A stretch of 64,000 bases of DNA from Methylomonas sp. UP202 (lineage in GTDB: Bacteria; Pseudomonadota; Gammaproteobacteria; Methylococcales; Methylomonadaceae). The notes under the pieces were generated by a model. That model was not told the DNA's origin and did no database searches. It was given only the letters and a program-made list of their open reading frames with translations. Positions 59,751 through 64,000 of the stretch are shown here, one piece after another; position 1 is the stretch's first letter, and each line of letters opens with the position of its first letter. The position numbers were made by a program, and so were the translations under genes. The DNA lies in assembly GCF_029910655.1 (NCBI RefSeq), contig NZ_CP123897.1, positions 1,364,001-1,428,000 of the forward strand, read 5' to 3'.

Positions 59751-60286
59751 ATAAATATTCGCCGATGTTAAAACGCTTGGCTTTGTTTTTGACTTGGCTG
59801 CCGTTCGCGTCGCCGAGTTGGGCCGATCCGCCCACTCTCGGCGGTCCGGCGCCACTGTTTCGCTTGCCTACCCACGACGGCGGCGCATTCGATTTGTCGG
59901 AGCGGCGCGGTAAGGGCTGGACCGTATTGTATTTCTACCCCAAGGCCGGCACGCCTGGCTGCACCACCCAGGCCTGTGCGTTCCGAGATGCCATCGACGT
60001 CATTCGCCGCCAAAATGCCGAGGTATTTGGGATCAGTACCGATAGCGTTGCCGCTTTGCAGGCGTTTCACCGCGAGCATCGCTTGAATTTCACGCTGCTT
60101 GCCGACGTCGATGCGCTGACCACCGACGCCTACGGCGTAAAAATGCCGGTGTTGACGATGGCCAAGCGCCGCACATTCATACTCGATCCGGAACTGATCG
60201 TCCGGCGCATCGACGACGATGTCGATCCGGCCTTGGACGCGCAACGGGTGGCCGATGTATTGCAAAAATTGCAAGCCGGGCCTTAA
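59747..60286 (+). CDS. exported PrxQ/Bcp-type peroxiredoxin
   Basis: 179 residues. Signal peptide with a basic start and LALFLTWLPFASPSWA, cleavage likely after Ala26, so it acts in the periplasm. The catalytic Cys72 is in AGTPGCTTQACAFRD and Cys77 lies five residues on, the PrxQ resolving pattern. It reduces peroxides with thiol donors. Coupled by overlap to the EamA gene, which is an uncommon pairing. Confidence 0.9.
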   Translation: MNKYSPMLKRLALFLTWLPFASPSWADPPTLGGPAPLFRLPTHDGGAFDLSERRGKGWTVLYFYPKAGTPGCTTQACAFRDAIDVIRRQNAEVFGISTDSVAALQAFHREHRLNFTLLADVDALTTDAYGVKMPVLTMAKRRTFILDPELIVRRIDDDVDPALDAQRVADVLQKLQAGP

Positions 60287-60390
60287 ACGGCCAAATCTCA
60301 CGGAGTTATCACGGAGCGGTGAGTCTTTCGTGAATGGCGTCGCGGCCTGGATTGGCCGATAATCGGCGTTTTTTAAACATCCTGCCGTCG

Positions 60391-61113
60391 ATGCTTCAAA
60401 CCAAACACCTGCTGCTGGTCGAAGACGATCCCGACATTGCCGGCCTGCTGGCCGACAATCTGCGCGACGAAGGTTATCGGGTGGATGCCGTCGGCGACGG
60501 CGATGCCGCGCTGGCGGCGATTGCCGGCAATCGCTACGACTTGCTGTTGCTGGACGTGATGCTGCCCGGCGTCGACGGCTTGGAAATTTGCCGGCGGGTG
60601 CGAGCCGGGCCGGTGTATACGCCGATCATCATCGTCAGTTCCAAATCCAGCGACATCCAACGCGTGGTCGGTCTGGAAATGGGTGCCGACGATTACATCG
60701 CCAAGCCGTTCGCGCTGGCCGAAGTAGTCGCCAGAGTCCGCGCGCTGTTGCGGCGGGTGGCGGCGTTGAGCCAACCGGCCGCCGAACCGGCCGACGCTGT
60801 TCTGATCGCCGGCGGTTTGCGGATCGATGCGCAAAGCCGCGCGGTGGCGTTGGACGGTCAACCGGTAGCCCTGACCGCGCGCGAATTCGACTTGCTGCAC
60901 TTCTTCGCCCGCCATCCCGGCCGCATGTTCACCCGGCTGGAACTGCTGAATCAGGTTTGGGGCTACAACCACGACGGCTACGAACACACCGTCAACTCCC
61001 ACATCAATCGCCTGCGGGCCAAAATCGAAGCCGATCCGGCCAAACCGGCGCGGATATTGACGGTATGGGGCGTCGGCTACAAGTTCGCCGGAGCGGACGA
61101 TCCCGGCGCATGA
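60391..61113 (+). CDS. OmpR-family response regulator
   Basis: 240 residues from ATG 60391. Receiver (LLLVEDDPDIAGLL, Asp55 in LLLDVMLPGVDG, AKPFALAEVV) and winged helix (LTAREFDLLHFFARHPG, HTVNSHINRLRAKIE). It overlaps the kinase gene as ATGA. RstA-like by general look, but the regulon is unknown. The 104-bp gap before it has no clear RBS, so the start is moderately sure. Confidence 0.92.
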   Translation: MLQTKHLLLVEDDPDIAGLLADNLRDEGYRVDAVGDGDAALAAIAGNRYDLLLLDVMLPGVDGLEICRRVRAGPVYTPIIIVSSKSSDIQRVVGLEMGADDYIAKPFALAEVVARVRALLRRVAALSQPAAEPADAVLIAGGLRIDAQSRAVALDGQPVALTAREFDLLHFFARHPGRMFTRLELLNQVWGYNHDGYEHTVNSHINRLRAKIEADPAKPARILTVWGVGYKFAGADDPGA

Positions 61114-62867
61114 CGCTGAGCTTCCAAAGCCGTATCGCGCTGTTGTTCGCCGCGCTGTTCGTCGCGGTGCAGGCGCTGACGGTGGTCTGTATTTACCTCG
61201 CGGTGCGCGACAATCTGCTGCGCCAACTCGACCAGGACTTACGCTACGCCGAGCAAGCCTTTCGACAACTGCTGGTCGAACGCGCCGAACGGGTCGCCGG
61301 CGAGACCGGCTTGCTAGTCGCCGATTTTGGGTTTCGCAGTACCGTGACCGGCGGCGACCCGGCCACCATCGCCTCGGCGCTGGAAAATCTGCTGTTGCGG
61401 GTCCGCGCCCAGCGCGGCATGTTTATCGACCCGCAATTCAACGTCGTCGCCGACAGCGCCGGACTATGGCAAGGCCGGCCGTTTCCGTATGCGCAAACCT
61501 TGGCGGAGGCGGACGCCGACCGCCCGCTGGTTTGGTTCGGCCTGCTGAACGATCGCCTGCAGGAATGGGCGCTGGTGCCGGTCCTGGCGCCGTTGCCGAT
61601 GGGCTGGGTGGCGGTGGCGCAGGCCGTCGACGAACAGCGCATCGCCCGGTTTCGGCAAAACTCGTTATTGCCGCTGCATATCGGTCTGGCCGAACTCAGT
61701 ACCAACGGCAACCGCCTGCTGGCCGGTTCGGCCCCGGAGGCGGCCCTGGCTTTGCTGAACAACCCGGCCGACCGGGCGCTGACCGCCACGGTCGATACCG
61801 GTCAAGGCCGTTATCTCGGCCGGGTACTGGCTTTGCCGGCGGCCGGCCGCGCTGAAGGCATCGTCGCATTGCTGCAAATCAAATTCACCGACGCCTTCGC
61901 CGGCTACCGCCATATGCTGTTACTGGCGGCCGGGGTGTTGTTGCTCGGCCTGTTGGCGACGCTGTTCGGCAGCGTGGTCATCGCCCGCAATCTGTCGCGG
62001 CCGCTGCGCGCGCTGGCCGGCGCCGGCGAACGGGCGGTCAACGGCGATTTTGCCGCCTCTTCGCTCACCGGCCGTAGCGACGAATTAGGCCGACTGGCCG
62101 ATACCTTCGTCCGCGCCGCGCAACTGGCCGGCCAACTGGGCGAACTGCGTCAGAAAGACCAGGAACGGCGCGAGCTGGTGGCATCGGTGTCGCACGATTT
62201 GCGCACGCCGCTGGCCGCGTTGCGCGGTTTTCTGGAGACCATGCAGCGCAAGGCCGATACCCTGCCGTCCGACGAGCAGCAGCATTTTCTGGATACCGCG
62301 TTGCGTCAGACCGAAAAAGTCAGCCGCTTGGCGCAAGAGTTGTTCGAGCTGGCCAAACTGGAATGCGATGACGCCAGTCTGAATCCCGAGTCCTTCAACT
62401 TGGCCGAATTGCTGCAGGACGTCGCCCAAAAATACCGCTTGCAAGCCGAGCAGCGCGGCGTGAGCTTGCAAGCCGAACTGCGCCCGGATTTGCCTATCGT
62501 CGCCGCCGACATCGGCCTGATCGAGCGCCTGCTGACCAATCTGATCGACAACGCCTTGCGCCACACGCCGAAAGGCGGCCGAGTCCGGCTGGACGCTTGG
62601 CCGGCGCGCGGCCGGGTGGCGGTGGCGGTCGGCGATACCGGCATCGGTATCTCTCCGGAATATCTGCCGACCTTGTGCGATTGGGACTCGCCGCTGGCCC
62701 GCCGGGCCAGGGCCGACGGCGGCGGTTTCGGGTTGATCGTGGTCGGCAAGATCGCCCAGCTGCACGGCAGCCGCTTGCAAGTGGAAAGTACCCTCGGCGT
62801 CGGTAGCGAATTTCGTTTCGACTTGCCGCTGGCGGATTCGGCGCGCGCGGCCGGCGGCAGCCGGTAA
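61110..62867 (+). CDS. two-component sensor histidine kinase
   Basis: 585 residues from ATG 61110. Membrane helix at 8-32, a periplasmic domain of about 240 residues, second helix (MLLLAAGVLLLGLLATLFGS), HAMP, H-box VASVSHDLRTPLAAL with His362, and ATPase domain (LIDNALRHT, GDTGIGISPE). The G2 segment is GGGFGLIVVGKI rather than the usual GTGLGL, still glycine-rich. Pairs with the overlapping regulator. It is followed after 7 bp by a porin-like gene. Confidence 0.92.
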   Translation: MTLSFQSRIALLFAALFVAVQALTVVCIYLAVRDNLLRQLDQDLRYAEQAFRQLLVERAERVAGETGLLVADFGFRSTVTGGDPATIASALENLLLRVRAQRGMFIDPQFNVVADSAGLWQGRPFPYAQTLAEADADRPLVWFGLLNDRLQEWALVPVLAPLPMGWVAVAQAVDEQRIARFRQNSLLPLHIGLAELSTNGNRLLAGSAPEAALALLNNPADRALTATVDTGQGRYLGRVLALPAAGRAEGIVALLQIKFTDAFAGYRHMLLLAAGVLLLGLLATLFGSVVIARNLSRPLRALAGAGERAVNGDFAASSLTGRSDELGRLADTFVRAAQLAGQLGELRQKDQERRELVASVSHDLRTPLAALRGFLETMQRKADTLPSDEQQHFLDTALRQTEKVSRLAQELFELAKLECDDASLNPESFNLAELLQDVAQKYRLQAEQRGVSLQAELRPDLPIVAADIGLIERLLTNLIDNALRHTPKGGRVRLDAWPARGRVAVAVGDTGIGISPEYLPTLCDWDSPLARRARADGGGFGLIVVGKIAQLHGSRLQVESTLGVGSEFRFDLPLADSARAAGGSR

Positions 62868-62874
62868 CCGAACC

Positions 62875-64000
62875 ATGCGCAGCAGACCGCCAACGTCGTT
62901 CCCGTTGAGGCCGGAGTCCGCGATTTCGGTCTGCCGCGGATTTTCTCTAGCGCTGCTGACTGTTTTCGGCTGGCTGTCACCAGCCAGCGCAGCCGCCGAC
63001 GGCCAATTTCCGGAAGTGACTTGGCACGGTCTGCTGGACCTGCGCTACCAACACAGCGACGCCGCGCCGGGCGAGCTGGAACAAGGCCTGGGCAAACTGC
63101 GCGCCGGCGGCGAGCGCGCCCGCTGGCGGCTCAACGAAGCCGCCGCTACCTTGCAAGTCAGACTGGACTGGGATTGGATGCTCAACGCCACCGTCAAATA
63201 CGCCGACCGCCAATCAACGCCGTTGGATTTGACCGAAGCCTATCTGGCCTACCGGCCGGTCGGCGCCGCCGGTTGGCGTTTGGCCGGCCGCCTGGGCATG
63301 TTCTTTCCGCCGATTTCTTTAGAAAACACTGGCACCGCCTGGAGCAGCCCGTACACCTTGAGTTCGTCGACGATCAACGCTTGGGTCGGCGAGGAATTGC
63401 GCGCGTTCGGCGGCGAGCTGCGGGTGGATTACCAAACCGAAGCCGGCGACAAACTCGGCGTGTTCGGCGCCGTTTTGGCCAACAACGACACCGCCGGCCT
63501 GATGTTGGCCTGGCGCGGCTGGAGTTTGCACGACTTCGAATCGACCTTGACCGGCCGCCTGCGTCTGCCGGAAGGCATCGCCATACCGGCGCTGTTTCCG
63601 AAGCAGGCCAATGCCAGCCAGACCTTCGTCGAAGTGGACGGCCGCCCCGGCTTTTACGCCGGCATCGCCGCCGAACGGCCCCAGCGTTACACCTTGCGCG
63701 CGCTGTATTACGACAACAACGCCGATCCGGCCGCGCTGTCCGCCGGCCAATACGGCTGGCACACCCGCTTCTGGAGTTTGGGCGCCAAAGCCGAATTGCC
63801 CTGGGAAACCACGCTGATTTCGCAAGCAATGACCGGGCGAACCAGCATGGGCGAATTGCTCGGCGACTTGCGCGCGGTCGACGTCGGCTTTTGGTCGGCA
63901 AGCTGGCTGTTGAGCCGGCCGCTGGGCGACGGCCGTTTCAGCGTGCGCTACGAACGTTTCGGCAGCGACGAACGCGATTACCTGCCGCAAGACCGCAACG
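62875..64000 (+). CDS. outer-membrane porin-like protein, C-terminus beyond window
   Basis: Open to the right edge; about 375 residues visible from ATG 62875. Signal region with FSLALLTVFGWLSPASAAA, then ADGQFPEVTWHGLLDLRYQH and alternating strands with GRLGMFFPPISLENTGTAW, like putative porins or DUF-type outer-membrane beta barrels. It follows the kinase gene by 7 bp and is probably co-transcribed, so it may be the target or partner of that sensor. The substrate is unknown. Confidence 0.75.
   Translation, partial: MRSRPPTSFPLRPESAISVCRGFSLALLTVFGWLSPASAAADGQFPEVTWHGLLDLRYQHSDAAPGELEQGLGKLRAGGERARWRLNEAAATLQVRLDWDWMLNATVKYADRQSTPLDLTEAYLAYRPVGAAGWRLAGRLGMFFPPISLENTGTAWSSPYTLSSSTINAWVGEELRAFGGELRVDYQTEAGDKLGVFGAVLANNDTAGLMLAWRGWSLHDFESTLTGRLRLPEGIAIPALFPKQANASQTFVEVDGRPGFYAGIAAERPQRYTLRALYYDNNADPAALSAGQYGWHTRFWSLGAKAELPWETTLISQAMTGRTSMGELLGDLRAVDVGFWSASWLLSRPLGDGRFSVRYERFGSDERDYLPQDRN

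Overview
The window looks like the chromosome of a type I (gammaproteobacterial) methanotroph of the Methylomonas kind. Two clusters carry this call. The first is a complete bacterial formyltransferase/hydrolase cluster, fhcB-fhcA-fhcD-fhcC (13113-17754, minus strand), for formaldehyde oxidation with methanofuran and tetrahydromethanopterin. The second is the C30 carotenoid cluster crtN-ald-crtN2 (43908-48591, minus strand), in the gene order known from Methylomonas. The rest is ordinary gammaproteobacterial housekeeping: phoBR, clpB, sspAB and rpmH-rnpA-yidD-yidC-mnmE.

Layout. 1-2.1 kb: an atypical cytochrome bd-like pair. 2.2-12.2 kb: a MASE1/PAS/GGDEF protein with a degenerate active site, phoR/phoB, a divergent GAPDH, clpB behind a clear heat-shock promoter, a cold-shock protein and a membrane c-type cytochrome. 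12.2-18.1 kb: a radical SAM protein, fhc and a pterin carbinolamine dehydratase. 18.3-21.5 kb: sspAB, a DUF47/Pit phosphate transport pair and a glycine-zipper lipoprotein. 21.6-25.4 kb: the rpmH-to-mnmE cluster.

25.5-35.1 kb is the most unusual part. It is a type I restriction-modification locus whose hsdM, hsdS and hsdR are separated by a TacAT-like toxin-antitoxin pair, a stand-alone HEPN gene, a MazEF pair and a Phd/YafQ-like pair whose toxin has a nonsense codon. Short decayed copies of the hsdS 3' end follow successive inserted modules. Two kinds of mobile palindromic repeat lie between the genes, and hsdR itself carries in-frame palindromic inserts.

35.1-43.1 kb: a 63-bp tandem repeat, a RegB/RegA (PrrBA) redox two-component pair, a fatty acid desaturase, a second copy of a small inverted-repeat element, a VPxP-type CTERM exported protein, and an AT-richer stretch with one methyltransferase gene. 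43.1-48.6 kb: the carotenoid cluster plus a fourth, unassigned gene. 48.7-57.0 kb: a sensory cluster of hybrid kinase, PAS-only membrane protein, periplasmic solute-binding protein and HD-GYP regulator. 57.2-64 kb: a MocR regulator divergent from an EamA exporter and an exported peroxiredoxin, then a two-component pair and the start of a porin-like gene cut by the window end.

No complete tRNA, rRNA, CRISPR array or transposase gene was seen. Coordinates of inferred starts were chosen from ribosome binding sites, overlaps and family alignment from memory. No database search was run.
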